From Trachythela sp. YZ-2020 (lineage: Eukaryota; Cnidaria; Anthozoa; Malacalcyonacea; Clavulariidae), in the NCBI GenBank assembly GCA_016169945.1, contig JADLSH010000395.1, forward strand, positions 7,840,001 to 7,904,000: DNA of 64,000 nucleotides, given 5' to 3'. Below the pieces are notes generated by a model. It ran no database searches and had not been told where the DNA came from. It was given only the letters and a program-made list of their open reading frames with translations. The translations under genes and the position numbers were made by a program. Shown piece by piece: positions 10,895 to 21,245 of this stretch (the stretch's first letter is position 1; the number at the start of each line of letters is the position of its first letter).

Positions 10895-11640
10895 AGGACA
10901 CACAGCAATCATTTTGCTGCAGTTTGTCAATCCAAAGCGGTGCGAAGTTGGAACGATTCAACCAAGATCAGAGAGAATCGTCAAGCTCTGATGATGACAA
11001 GTCGGAAGTGAACTTATCTGGTGTTCATGTTGTGGGTAACAATAGTAAACAAAATATTGAAACTAGTCAAGGAGAAGATCATGTGACTGAACAGGTTTCA
11101 CAAAGCTCTACCAAACGAACCACTGACAATAATATAGATGATGAAGAATTCTTCATCAATATAGTTGATGATAACTCTGGCGATGCAGATAAGTGGTATG
11201 CAACCCTAGAAACTTGTGATGCATATGATGGGGGAAATATTACAGTCAAAGGTAAATGTGTCACCTTTCTTGCAAATGAAGCCAATAAAGCTTACCCAGT
11301 CCAGTTCTTTGTTGTGCCAACTAATTCACCTGCCATAATTGGTCTTGGAACATGTGAGAAGCTCAATTTAATCAAACGTGTGTTTACTGTAACTGATGAC
11401 AATTATTCACACTTATTTGATACCTATGAGGATGTATTTGGCAAGCTTGGGTGTTTACCAGTTACCATTAGACCAGTTGTACATCCTCCCAGAAGGGTCC
11501 CATTTGCATTGAAAGACAAGCTAAAAACTGAATTAAACAGAATGATGTCTCTTGGAGTTATTGAGAAAGTGGATAAACCCACTGATTGGGAAAACAGTAT
11601 AGTGATTGTAGAAAAATCCAACGGTTTCGAATATGCTTAG
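10895..11640 (+). pseudogene. Ty3/gypsy fragment B: gag/protease remnant and start of RT
   Basis: Plus strand. After an acidic linker (RESSSSDDDKSE) the frame reads WYATLETCDAYDGGNITVKG. Protease domains of this family normally have a DTGA catalytic block between the WYxTL strand and the YDGG strand; here it is absent, which suggests a short internal deletion removed the active site. The frame continues through IIGLGTCEKLNLI and the RT lead-in (VVHPPRRVPFALKDKLKTEL, LGVIEKVDKPTDWENSIVIV) before a frameshift at about 11,630. Confidence 0.7.
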
Positions 11641-12311
11641 ATCCTAAAGATCTGAATCGTGCTGTTAAACGCGAGTTCTCACAAATGCCTACAGCAGAAG
11701 AAATAATGTCTCAAATGTCTGGTGCTACAGTCTTCAGTAAGCTTGATGCAAGTGCAGGTTATTGGCAGGTAAAGGTATATGAAGCATCCTCTGATGTGTT
11801 AGCTTTTAATACACCATTTGGTCGTTTTAAATTTAAAAGGCTTCCCTTTGGTGTCCATTGTGCCAGCGAAGTGTTCAGTAAACATATTTCAGAGATACTG
11901 GATGGACTTGATGGAGTTGCGCATATTCAAGATGACATTATTGTTTGGGGAACTGATCAAGATAACCATGATTATAATTTGAGCAAAGTACTGGAAAGAA
12001 TCGGAGTCTCTGGGCTAAAACTTAACAAGAAGAAATGTGAATTTGGCATTCGTGAAATTAAATATGTTGGTCATATATTCTCGGACAAAGGACTTTGTAT
12101 CGATCCATCTAAGGTAGAAGCAATTTGCCACATGCCCATCCCTCAAACAGTTGCCGAAGTACACAGATTTCTTGGTATGATTGCGTATCTAGGAAAGTTC
12201 ATCCCCAATCTTTCAAGTAATACTTCAGAATTGAGAAAGTTATTGGAAACGAAAGAGAGCTGGACTGGACTGATAAACATACAAACCAATTTAGAGCTTT
12301 ACAACAATTAG
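11600..12311 (+). pseudogene. Ty3/gypsy fragment B: reverse transcriptase core
   Basis: The plus-strand frame holds ICLDPKDLNRAVKRE, FSKLDASAGYWQVKV (first Asp), FNTPFGRFKFKRLPFGV, and GVAHIQDDIIVWG with the x-x-D-D box as IQDD near 11,930, followed by the connection (LNKKKCEFGIREIKYVGHIF, VHRFLGMIAYLGKFIPNLS). All catalytic aspartates are present, but a frameshift near 12,280 separates it from RNase H. The minus-strand fragment A is a different, more decayed family member. Confidence 0.8.
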
Positions 12312-12884
12312 TTTCTCAGAGTCCAGTGTTGGAAGTATTTTGACCCAAAGCTACCCATTAAAGTTTCTGTCGATGCAAGTAAATCAGGTCTGGGTGCAGT
12401 GCAGTACTCCTCCAAGCACATGATGAGATATGGTGTCCTGTGGCTTATTGCTAGTCGTGCGTTGACTAAATCGGAGCAAAATTACAGTCAAATTGAAAAA
12501 GAGACTTTAGCAGTAGTATTTGGAACTGAACACTTTAATCAGTATATTTATGGTCAGTCGTTTCTTGTTGAATCTGATCACAAGCCCTTACAAACAATTC
12601 TGAAACGGAACATTGATAAAGCACCTCCACGTTTACAACGTATGCTGCTCCGTTTACAAAAGTATGACTTTGAATTAGTCTTTACACCTGGTACTACTAT
12701 TCCAGTAGCTGATACATTATCGAGAGCCTTTTCGCCTTCTTCCGCTCCAGACACACCGTCCGTCTTTGATTATCAAGTACACATGTTGTTGTCACACATA
12801 CCAATAACACAAGACAAATTGAAGAAGATCCAGTTTTCCACTGCGAATGATTCCACCCTTCAAACCTGCAAAAGGTTATATTAA
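12312..12884 (+). pseudogene. Ty3/gypsy fragment B: RNase H
   Basis: RNase H reads VSVDASKSGLGAVQ (first Asp, with a frame break just after), IEKETLAVVFGTEHF (catalytic Glu region), VESDHKPLQTI (Asp) and VFTPGTTIPVADTLSRAF at the end. It is typical of Ty3/gypsy pol. The frame ends at a TAA at 12,882 before the integrase zinc finger. Confidence 0.75.
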
Positions 12885-12885
12885 A

Positions 12886-13982
12886 TGGATGGCCCGAAAA
12901 CAAAAACATTTTGCCAAAAGATGTAATGCTGTATTATCAATATCGAACAGAGTTATCGGTCGTAGATGGGCTAATTTTTAAAGGAGAACGCGTTATTATA
13001 CCATCAACCATGCAGAGGGCATATGGGAATCGAGAAGTGCAAAGTGAGAGCCCGACAAGTTGTATTTTGGCCAGGGATCAATGCTGAAATTTCTGAGATG
13101 GTGTCGCAATGTCCTGCATGCATCAAGTATTGGCAATCTCAAAAGAAACAACCTCTTGAACCACATGAAGTTACTGTCGAACCATGGTATAAAGTAGGTA
13201 TGGATCTAGTTACGTACAAATATAAAGATTACTTAGTCATTGTTGATTACTTCTCGAATTACCCTGAAGTTTGTCCGTTGAATAACACTCGGAGCTCTAC
13301 AATAATATCCCATGTTAAATCGATTTTTGCTCGGCACGGTATTCCGAAAATAGTCATATCGGACAATGGCCCACAGTTTTCAAGTTTCAAGTTTAGGCAA
13401 TTTGCAGCGAAATGGGAGTTTGAACATGTAACATCAAGCCCTGAATATCCTAGATCAAACGGCATGGCTGAGAGCGCAGTTAAGATCGTCAAGAAAATTT
13501 TTAAGAAAACTGACTGCATGAATGATGATTCTTATCTAACACTGCTAGCCCATCGAGCAACACCGAGTACAAATGACACGGGATCACCAGCTGAAAAACT
13601 TATGGGACATAGTATTAGAACACCTTTACCAGATCTCAGGAAAATGATTACCAAGAAAGACGATAGAAATGAGGAACTACCTGTAAAGCTCAAACCTGCA
13701 TATCAAAAGAAGAGAAAACAATACTATGATCGATCCACTAAGCAGTTATCAGATGTTCCTCTGGAATCTACCGTTCGAATTCGGGACAAAGAAAAAGGGA
13801 CATGGCCACTGAAAGCGAAGGTCCTTCAGAAGGCAAACACTCCTAGATCGTTCATAGTCGAATCAGAAAAGGGAACAACAATACGAAGAAATCGCCAAGA
13901 TTTGCTACTATTATTTGCTACTATTATTCTTTTTCATTTGGCATCATTTCGGTTGATTAAATTAAAAAACGTATTAAAATGA
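12886..13982 (+). pseudogene. Ty3/gypsy fragment B: integrase
   Basis: The integrase reads a Cys pair (VSQCPACIKYW), the first catalytic Asp in YKVGMDLVTY, the second in VISDNGPQFSS, and the Glu in SNGMAESAVKIVKK, so the D,D(35)E triad is visible. Downstream is the RxT-like end with TRSFIVESEKGTT. The His part of the N-terminal finger is in another frame near 13,010. The open frame runs to 13,982. No LTR was recognised on either side, so fragment B is an internal piece. Confidence 0.75.
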
Positions 13983-15210
13983 AGATTCTCTTTGAAATCC
14001 TGTATGAAATTTAATCCTGTATGAAATTTGAAAAGTTGATAAAAGTTGTGTTTCCATGTATCACCAAGATTTTCAAGGGTTGATAGCACTGACCCTCGAA
14101 AGCCTCTGTGGAGGAGAGATGCACTGACCTATTCTGACCTATCCTAAAGTATAGGTCAGTGGTTGATAGCCGTTCACAATCCTATTCCTAACCCTAATGC
14201 TCTTAATATGACCGTAACGTAACGGTATAACCAGGAATACACATTTATTGTCCTGCATGTACAGTCATCTCTGCTACCGCCATCTACCGAAATCTACCAT
14301 CATCTACCAAAATCTTATCTCGTAACTTACTGTCATATCCTGCCATCCACCGTCACCTACTGCCATCTACTGCTATCGTCACATGGGGCGGATTTCATAA
14401 TTGGGGCGGATTTCATAATTGGGGCGGATTTCTTGTCACCCTTGTAATAGTCCAATATTCTTTAATCCCATCAAGAAGGAGGTTTGACAACTGACAAAAG
14501 GCCTACTGACAAATAAGGATTTTAACTGACTACTAACAAATAAAACTTAACTGACAACTGACAAATCGAGGTAGCAACAGGTGGGATTCTGGTTAATTTT
14601 CTCACTTTGATCGCAGCAAACCTGCCTAATTCTGAGTTTTAGAATTCTGTAAATTATTTTCCTAAAGTGCAGGAAATGGCATTTTAGAAACTCTAGATTT
14701 CAAAATTTCTCGGACCCCCTAACAATTTAGCCTAGGGGGCACTGCGGTATAAGCGCAAAAGCCCTGGGTATGAGGTTGACCTCAATAGGCAAAATCCATG
14801 TGCTTGTAACTGTTTAGGTTAAGGTAAAAAATTTGCTTCAGAATGCCAGAAATGGTGTTGCAGAGACCTTAGAAATTATTTTTTCCAAAGGAAATCCAGT
14901 CTGGAGCCACCAACAATGCATGTGTCTTTACATTCTACCATCAAGATTATTTTGACCCTCGCCCCCATGACACCAGATATACCACTGATAGGTTTCCCTT
15001 TTTGTGCATGCCTCCTACTTTTGAGATCCTTCCACGGCCTTTGTAACCATGTCAATTGCAACCATGCATATCCTTACAGAATATGGCCACTGACAAAAGA
15101 CCAAAATTTTTGCTGACATGACATATTCCATTCCCCCAAAAAAGACAATAGAAAAATAGTCTAATGGTGGCTAGTGAAGTGGAACAACTTTGTTTTTTTT
15201 GTTTTTTTTT
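13983..15210. other. Non-coding stretch with short tandem motifs
   Basis: A 22-bp direct repeat (AATCCTGTATGAAATTT) occurs at about 13,996-14,030, a short inverted pair involving TGACCTAT/ATAGGTCA lies at about 14,125-14,160, and an irregular CTGACAAAT-rich patch at 14,485-14,570. No gene is supported. Confidence 0.5.
14385..14432. repeat. Three-copy 18-bp tandem repeat (GGGGCGGATTTCATAATT)
   Basis: Two complete units at 14,385-14,402 and 14,403-14,420, and a partial third to 14,432. Confidence 0.9.
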
Positions 15211-15214
15211 TGTT

Positions 15215-15850
15215 TTTTTTTATATTTATGGAGTCGTTTTATATTACCATTTGTAACTTCATACTAAAATTTCAGCTAATTTCGTTTAATCCTTCTACTA
15301 CTTGTAAAATTGGCACAGATTTTCCATCACTCGATTTCATAATAGTCTAGTATTCTTATATACCATATCAAGAAGCTGGTCTGGGTTTACATGCAGGAAC
15401 TACTTCATATTTTTTCCTGATATTTATACAGTTGTTTTAAATAACCATTTTTAACTTCATGCTAAAATTTCAGCTAATTTCGTTTAATCCTTCTACTACT
15501 TGTAAAATTGGTGCAGATTTGTCGTAACTCTCATGATAGTCTATTCTTATATACCATATCATGAAGCAGGTCTGGGCTTTACATGGAACGACTTCATATT
15601 TTTTCCTGATATTTATACAGTTATTTTATATAACCATTTGTAACTTCATACTAAAATTTCAGCTAATTTCGTTTAATCCTTCTACTAGTTGTAAAATTGG
15701 CACAGATTTTTCATCACTCGATCTCATAATTGTCTATAGTATTCTTATACCATATCAAGAAGCAAGTTGGGGTTAGCATCGAACGACTTCATATTTTTTC
15801 CTGATATTTATATAGTTCTTTTATATAGCCATTTAAACCATCTACTACCA
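15215..15850. repeat. Satellite-like tandem repeat, about 190-200 bp unit, three and a part copies
   Basis: The string CTAAAATTTCAGCTAATTTC recurs near 15,263, 15,460 and 15,652, and the paired block CATATTTTTTCCTGATATTT near 15,407, 15,594 and 15,790. The units also share AATCCTTCTACTA and a TACCATATCA(A/T)GAAGC block. The last copy is partial. Confidence 0.85.
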
Positions 15851-16929
15851 GCTGAACATTGCCAGACACTACATTCCAAAACATTACTATTGCTAATCTT
15901 TTTCATCACAAAATCTGCCATGCAAAGGTTGTAGGCGAGTCATACCTATGTTCAAAACACATTTTTGGCTTAGAAAACAGAATTGGATCCTTGGCTCACA
16001 CCCATCTTCACAATGCAATCAAAGGCTATTGCCAAATGAAATGTTTTACTTGACATAATCACTGTGTTTTCCTTCATTTTAAATGTGCCATTAAAATTTT
16101 GATCATTACTCTAATAGTTTGGAAAGAAGAGTGGAAGGAAACAAATATTTTGGGAAATTTATTTTGAAAGAATAAAAAATGAATTTTGTTTCAAGGAGAG
16201 GAAGCACAGTAGCCATGGTAACACGATTAATAATATAAACGCACCAGGACGTGCAAATTTTGTCATTTTCCCTATCCGCCATGCAATTTTCGTAATGCAC
16301 CGTGCCTGTAAATATATTGCGCAATATTGTGAGCGCACAGCAAAGCCTGAACGTCCGGTAAACGTGCATGAGAGAAACGCACGCAACACTAACTGCAAAT
16401 TCAACAATAACATTAGAGGTGCCCCACATGCCGCATTTAATGAAGTTTACTTCCGATTTGGTGGGCTTAGCGAATATAAATTTCGCATTGAGAAATCTGA
16501 TCTTCGCTCTTGGCAAATTATAAATTTTTGGCCACATCGCGCTTTTTCAGTTTGACTTTTCAAGGCGAACATCTATACTTCGAAGTGACAAGCTGCTATT
16601 GAGTATTTTTACTGTGGAATTCTTTCGTGGAGACGTTCAAGAGACTTTAGGAGTTGACTTTTGCAAGGTGAGTGTATGTGGAAGTTTATATAGCATAATA
16701 GCGACTCATGTCTGAACTGTCTGAACACAGTAACATACTGTTATATATATATATATACTCAGGCGCCTGCCTTGGGCGATTCAGACATTTCGTTACAAAT
16801 TTTTAGCTTTATAAAGTTTTTTTACCTTTTATAACTATGGAATACCAAGAGTCCACAAAATCCACAAGTCCCACAAAAATCTCGAAAATAGTGATATTAC
16901 ATCCAGATTTATCACAGGCAGCCCAAGCT
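15851..16929. other. No gene supported; left flank of the Polinton
   Basis: Includes a (TA)n tract at about 16,741-16,757. A strong-looking splice donor (GCAAG followed by GTGAGTG) sits near 16,669 and could end a non-coding exon, but nothing supports an exon before it. Confidence 0.4.
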
Positions 16930-16935
16930 CACATT

Positions 16936-17123
16936 AGTAGTATAGGAAATAGGGGTACGAGCACACTTTTTCTAAAACCGCCCTCCCACGCAAACCTAGG
17001 GAGTTTGCGGAGACCACTTCCGGGAGTCCCAGACGCACTATGGTCACCACTCACGCCGTTATATTTGCGTAGAAACGCGGTCAGTCTGAAACTATGACCG
17101 ATACCCCTATTTCCTATACTACT
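16936..17123 (+). repeat. Polinton left terminal inverted repeat
   Basis: It starts AGTAGTATAGGAAATAGGGG and ends with the inverse of the same string, so the repeat is itself closed by 22-bp inverted ends. It matches the right repeat in reverse complement across its length, apart from small differences at the inner edge. It carries one copy of the GC-rich motif CTTCCGGGAGTCCCAG at 17,018-17,032. Confidence 0.95.
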
Positions 17124-17144
17124 CTATGGTTACACTTACGCAGA

Positions 17145-17786
17145 CTATTCTACGGAACCGTCAAACTTTTTCTTATAGACATGCTTGGCTGTTATAACTC
17201 CCCCACTTACTAGCCCCAATAATGGGATGTACGGACTGATGTACGGGATGTTAAGACCAGATAACAAAGATTTTCCACGATCATTTGATATTCCCCCAAA
17301 GAACTCATCGGCTAGGACCTTCATACTGCGCTTATTATGCGTTTTAAAGAAGATAATTCGCGTAGTGTTATCCCTAACCCCAGTCGCTATGCTATTTAAC
17401 TTCTGAGATACTATAAATAAGCTAATCCTATGATGTCTACCACTATATGCTAAGTAGCTAAGCGTACCAAAGTTGCTATGTTGTTTGGTTTCATTAGAGA
17501 TGTCATCAATTATAACAGCTACTCTACTACCACCGGCATCAGCACAAAGGTTTTTAATAATATATTTAAGCATACTATCAAGTTTATCACCACTCAGCTC
17601 AACCGCTATTACCCCATCATCTGTGTCAATTGGTTTCCATTCCGCATACGTTTTATTAATCCAAATAGTTGGGCATAATATGATCACATAATCAAATTTA
17701 CCTGGTTCTATTAAATGGTGTAGTAGCGTGTATGTCTTACCAACTCCTGAGAGGCCAACAATAAGTGTTAACTCCGGTTTATCCAT
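17145..17786 (-). CDS. Genome-packaging ATPase (FtsK/HerA-A32 type)
   Basis: 213 aa. A Walker A motif, GLSGVGKT, lies at about residues 12-20, and a Walker B, VAVIIDDIS, near 108-116, followed by a sensor-like SLFIVSQ segment and a late arginine-containing NTTRIIFFKTHNKRS. This matches the A32-like ATPases that pump DNA into capsids in Polintons, virophages and large DNA viruses. It is the last gene of the leftward block, next to the capsid gene, the usual pairing for virion genes. ATG is immediately preceded by AGTAGTAT. It is full length and looks intact. Alternative P-loop roles are less likely given the neighbours. Confidence 0.85.
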   Translation of the reverse strand: MDKPELTLIVGLSGVGKTYTLLHHLIEPGKFDYVIILCPTIWINKTYAEWKPIDTDDGVIAVELSGDKLDSMLKYIIKNLCADAGGSRVAVIIDDISNETKQHSNFGTLSYLAYSGRHHRISLFIVSQKLNSIATGVRDNTTRIIFFKTHNKRSMKVLADEFFGGISNDRGKSLLSGLNIPYISPYIPLLGLVSGGVITAKHVYKKKFDGSVE

Positions 17787-17792
17787 ATACTA

Positions 17793-19037
17793 CTAATATT
17801 GTATTGATTGCAGGTCCTTATTAATAAGATTAACAATTCCGTCACTCACCACAAAGATGTGGCACATCACATTAGCTACAGTTACCTTTTTAACAATCTC
17901 AAGAAGTATACCAGATTGTGTATTTACTATCCGCTTACCATTAGCTGTAACATTACCCTGATTACTTCTAAGATCAACAACAAGAGCAAATGAGTCCTTA
18001 TAAAAGCCCTTTATCTCCATGTACTGGTCTGCGACCGGTGAACCACCGGGGGTACCAAACACTCTGCTAGCCTCCTCATAGAATCTTTCCTTGGTAATTC
18101 CCTGGGAGTAGACAGAGTTTGGTACCCCTTCAATGGTGACCTTTACATTCTCAATATTGGGATAAATATACTCCTCTGTGTCACCCCTTGTTTTATTGGT
18201 GAATAGCAGAACTATGGACTTCATTGATTTCCTAGGTAGGTTAATACTTTCATTAACAATAGTCTGATCCTTGCCCCATTCTACTGTTTTCATTAAAGTG
18301 ACATGATTGTATGATAGTGATCGACCAGCTGAGTATAAATTAACTATTTCACCGGCTAACTCTTCATTATCCACAGTCTCATACTCCAGTTCCAAGTTCT
18401 GCAGTTCATACCCAGCCACAGCCTCACCACCCTGCGCCTCCATGATATCAATAGCTTTGCTGAGTGTCAGCACATATTGGAATCTATTATTCATATAGAA
18501 TGGCGCAAACAGCCCATGATCGCTAATGATACGGTCTATTTGAACTCTTAGCTTATTCCCATACACTGAGAACATTAACCCATCAGACACTTTCCCAACA
18601 TCACCTGATGTGGCTCCTGTGTCGTCACCAGACATAAGCTTTCTAAGGTTCTCACTACCAATTCCATACTCAACTCGTTGGTCCCTTTCTGACTTACTCA
18701 ACCATAGGTCCTTATATACATTATACAATCCCTCACTCGAGCAGTCATATACTATCTCCCCAGCTAACTTTACCCTAAACCTTTCTATTATTGACTTCGA
18801 TAGGTTATTCAGGAACCAACTCTTTGCGTTTTTATTTTTAAAGTCAAACAGCAAGTGAAGTGACCCGGGAACTAAGCAAGTATCCGGCTTTAGCTTTGGG
18901 ATGTCTATATAAAGCTCTTCACCTGGTGAGACCTTATTGGGGTTCATTGTTATAACATGCCTAGTCCTTACTCCTTTAACGCTAGACATTTTCATGCGTC
19001 GATAACCCGGCTGAAGTTCTGACTCTGTGTTGTTCAT
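17793..19037 (-). CDS. Major capsid protein, probably double jelly-roll
   Basis: 414 aa, no membrane segment, rich in predicted beta strands by eye. The order of a basic N-terminus, CLVPGSLHLLFDFKNK, a loop with LSKSIIERFRVKLAGEIVYD, a kinase-like charged insertion, and later YIYPNIENVKVTIEGVPNSV parallels Polinton capsid proteins of the double jelly-roll type, though it is shorter than many. Its stop codon (TAG, 17,793-17,795) lies in the leader of the ATPase gene. Position beside the ATPase supports the call. A GTPGGSP stretch near residue 329 is one of the places where the element's CCGGGGG motif falls in coding DNA. Identity as MCP rests mainly on context and overall pattern. Confidence 0.65.
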   Translation of the reverse strand: MNNTESELQPGYRRMKMSSVKGVRTRHVITMNPNKVSPGEELYIDIPKLKPDTCLVPGSLHLLFDFKNKNAKSWFLNNLSKSIIERFRVKLAGEIVYDCSSEGLYNVYKDLWLSKSERDQRVEYGIGSENLRKLMSGDDTGATSGDVGKVSDGLMFSVYGNKLRVQIDRIISDHGLFAPFYMNNRFQYVLTLSKAIDIMEAQGGEAVAGYELQNLELEYETVDNEELAGEIVNLYSAGRSLSYNHVTLMKTVEWGKDQTIVNESINLPRKSMKSIVLLFTNKTRGDTEEYIYPNIENVKVTIEGVPNSVYSQGITKERFYEEASRVFGTPGGSPVADQYMEIKGFYKDSFALVVDLRSNQGNVTANGKRIVNTQSGILLEIVKKVTVANVMCHIFVVSDGIVNLINKDLQSIQY

Positions 19038-19073
19038 ATATTATTACTACGTTTTATTATTCAGAATTACATT

Positions 19074-19538
19074 TTATTTTAAAGGTATCTCATAATGTAT
19101 ATCTAAAGTTAAGTGTTCAACTATTACTGACTCGTAAGAGGATAGACTTCTTAGTGCCCTTGTGTCCGCCGATAACTCTGCCACCTCTCTCTTCATGGCA
19201 CGTTTAAGCTTTCTTGACTTTATCTTTACCATACTATCGATTCTGCGAGTGAATCCACGCCTCTTCCTCTCCTCCTTATACATTAGGCGAAGTAACTCCA
19301 TAATGCGTGGTAGGCTTTCAGAGTGATCGATGAAGAACTGAATGATATTGTCATCCACTGTGCTTAGGTTCTCTAGTGCTGCGTCGATGTTAATATTCAT
19401 TATTCGAGTTTCCCCATCCAGAAGGTCATTTATACTTTCTCTCACCTCTTTGATATTCTCAGAGCACTTATCGCAGCTTGAGCGTAGCTGCCTCAATGTC
19501 ATTGGCATGTTCACAATTATGTTGTGCTCACTACACAA
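19074..19538 (-). CDS. Small charged, helix-rich protein of unknown function
   Basis: 154 aa, not recognised. The first part has a CDKCSEN pair of cysteines, and the C-terminal half is basic and likely helical (YKEERKRRGFTRRIDSMVKI, RKLKRAMKREVAELSADTRA). A later start at the methionine of MPMTLRQL (about residue 11) is possible. It lies between the capsid gene and a membrane-segment protein, so a structural or DNA-condensing role is plausible inference only. I could not find the adenovirus-type protease signature here. Confidence 0.6.
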   Translation of the reverse strand: MCSEHNIIVNMPMTLRQLRSSCDKCSENIKEVRESINDLLDGETRIMNINIDAALENLSTVDDNIIQFFIDHSESLPRIMELLRLMYKEERKRRGFTRRIDSMVKIKSRKLKRAMKREVAELSADTRALRSLSSYESVIVEHLTLDIHYEIPLK

Positions 19539-19605
19539 ATGTGTTCACTGCTGTACACATTTGTGAGAAATTTCGTGCTAAACAAATACAGCTTGCCATC
19601 TGTGT

Positions 19606-20961
19606 TTACTCTACACGGCGGCGCTTATAATTATCATAAATAAACCACGCTACAGCTAGAGCCAATAGCCATAAGTTGTTGGCTAGAAAAGCGAGGCCTT
19701 TTGCTCCATATTTTAATAGTGTACTTAGGATAGTGCCAATTGCTGACGCTATTGGTCCCAAGTAAGGACCGAGTCGGTTGGCAATCTTTTTAAACACGTT
19801 ATAAACAGCTTTGGCTAATTTACCAACCGCCGAGGCTCCTTTGTAAACTGCCGTGCGTCCACTGACTATAATACTAGTTATAATCCCACCAATACTCAAG
19901 GCAACAGCGGATAACCCAACTGTGAGCTCTTTGTTATTCTTAAGCCATTCCTTAAACCTTTCATACCTGCTGATATCCTCTTCTTGTTGGGCGCGAACCT
20001 CCTCTACTTGCCGTTGCTCTATTGTTCTATCCCTTGCGTTTCGTAGCCCAATAACTCTTTCCTCTAATAGTATAAAATCCTCCACGGGTGTATCCGGATC
20101 ATCCCTTTGTTCAATTACTTCATTAATTGTGTCATTAAAGTGGTCTGCCTGGATCTGTAAGGACCCGTTGGGGCCAATTCTTGATTCAGGGTCCATACTA
20201 CTTGACGGGTTTAGCACACCCTCAAGCTCTCTGTTTTCCTGTGACGTTAGTTCTAGTATGTTTTGGTATTCCCTGTGTGTCTCAATTCTTTGAAACTCCT
20301 CTCCACCCCCGGGACTCCCGGAGGTCTCGGGGGTCTCCTGGACTTCCCCCAGGATTTTACTCACCATATCTCTGAACTGTTCTAACGCTAACTTAACGGA
20401 CGGGTCTTTACTTTTATTAATGACTAAGTTTCCTTTAGAACTTGAGATGAAGATTGGGACTGGTTCGCTTGGGTTACCGTCACTATCTACCGCCTTGAAA
20501 GATATAGACCCCCGGGGGTTATCTGTGGCATATGTTCGTCTGACTATGTCTCTCGACACAGTGTTCTTACCTAATACCTTTCCACCTTTCATTCGTCTGA
20601 GCTTCTTATTTATTTGCCATACGCGCTTTATTTGGTCAGTCGCCACCTTTCTTTCATGTTCATCTAAAGTAATACCCCCAACTCTACCATCCCTTAATTC
20701 AGTCAAGCGTTTGCTTATGTCATCGGTATTATATGAATCTATCGCTAAATTATAGTTTTCATCGGTCACATCATCACAGTTACCCGCTTTCTTTACGGAC
20801 ATTACCTTTAGCGTACTTACCTTACCATTTATTGTTACACTACTGCTGTCACCCCCGGGACTCCCGGGAGTAGGGTTGTCTATAAATGACGTATTTATCA
20901 CACCTCTAAATGATGGACGTTCCGGGTCCCTAAGCAATCGAAACTGATCCACTATTTTCAT
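19606..20961 (-). CDS. Virion-associated protein with C-terminal hydrophobic segments
   Basis: 451 aa. The N-terminal 340 residues are polar, with charged helical stretches (ERVIGLRNARDRTIEQRQ). The last 110 residues carry three hydrophobic segments at about 350-372, 402-420 and 424-445, ending in a basic tail. Proteins with such a tail are common in cnidarian Polintons by my recollection and may act on membranes. The start ATG overlaps the stop of the upstream 51-aa gene as ATGA (20,958-20,961). Two PGSPGG stretches (near residues 32 and 219) are encoded by the element's CCCGGGAGTCCC repeat. Confidence 0.65.
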   Translation of the reverse strand: MKIVDQFRLLRDPERPSFRGVINTSFIDNPTPGSPGGDSSSVTINGKVSTLKVMSVKKAGNCDDVTDENYNLAIDSYNTDDISKRLTELRDGRVGGITLDEHERKVATDQIKRVWQINKKLRRMKGGKVLGKNTVSRDIVRRTYATDNPRGSISFKAVDSDGNPSEPVPIFISSSKGNLVINKSKDPSVKLALEQFRDMVSKILGEVQETPETSGSPGGGEEFQRIETHREYQNILELTSQENRELEGVLNPSSSMDPESRIGPNGSLQIQADHFNDTINEVIEQRDDPDTPVEDFILLEERVIGLRNARDRTIEQRQVEEVRAQQEEDISRYERFKEWLKNNKELTVGLSAVALSIGGIITSIIVSGRTAVYKGASAVGKLAKAVYNVFKKIANRLGPYLGPIASAIGTILSTLLKYGAKGLAFLANNLWLLALAVAWFIYDNYKRRRVE

Positions 20962-21113
20962 TCTATTGGAGATTTTTTCTTGCTCCCTTGTTTTTTCTCT
21001 AAAAGATAACTTAGTCGGTCGTATTCCGTATTCAACTCGCCATAGTCCATATTGCTATATTCTGAATACTTTCCTAGATCTCCCATTTCAATGTCTTCAA
21101 ACTCTTCGTCCAT
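20958..21113 (-). CDS. Small acidic protein, 51 aa
   Basis: A short gene starting MDEEFEDIEMGD and ending KKKSPIE. It is acidic at the N-terminus and basic at the C-terminus. Its ATG follows directly after the integrase-derived chromodomain frame and a GAGTAGTAGTAG leader, and its TGA overlaps the ATG of the next gene by two bases. That tight coupling supports it as a real cistron. Function unknown. Confidence 0.6.
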   Translation of the reverse strand: MDEEFEDIEMGDLGKYSEYSNMDYGELNTEYDRLSYLLEKKQGSKKKSPIE

Positions 21114-21119
21114 CTACTA

Positions 21120-21245
21120 CTACTCAACGATATTACTTTCCGGAATCCAACTATTGTGTTTATTATCATAACCTAACCACTTCACCAGAATCATCTTCTT
21201 TCCTTTGAGTGTTTTCCTTTTTAGTATTTTCTCAACTTTAAATAC
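21120..21245 (-). pseudogene. Detached chromodomain of the Polinton integrase
   Basis: Directly downstream of the integrase stop, another minus-strand frame reads FKVEKILKRKTLKGKKMILV then KWLGYDNKHNSWIPESNIVE and a TAG at 21,120-21,122. The W-G-Y and NSW-I-P-E pattern is a chromodomain, the normal C-terminal targeting module of Polinton integrases. The residues that should connect it to the catalytic core are missing, so an internal deletion with frame change split the gene. Confidence 0.85.

Noticed and set aside
16106..16555. Overlapping open frames of 84-143 codons on both strands
   Set aside because: No domain, no splice signals tying them together, low-complexity composition; chance frames.
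16560..16680. Possible host first exon ending in a GTGAGTG donor near 16,669
   Set aside because: No coding potential, promoter or acceptor partner is visible.
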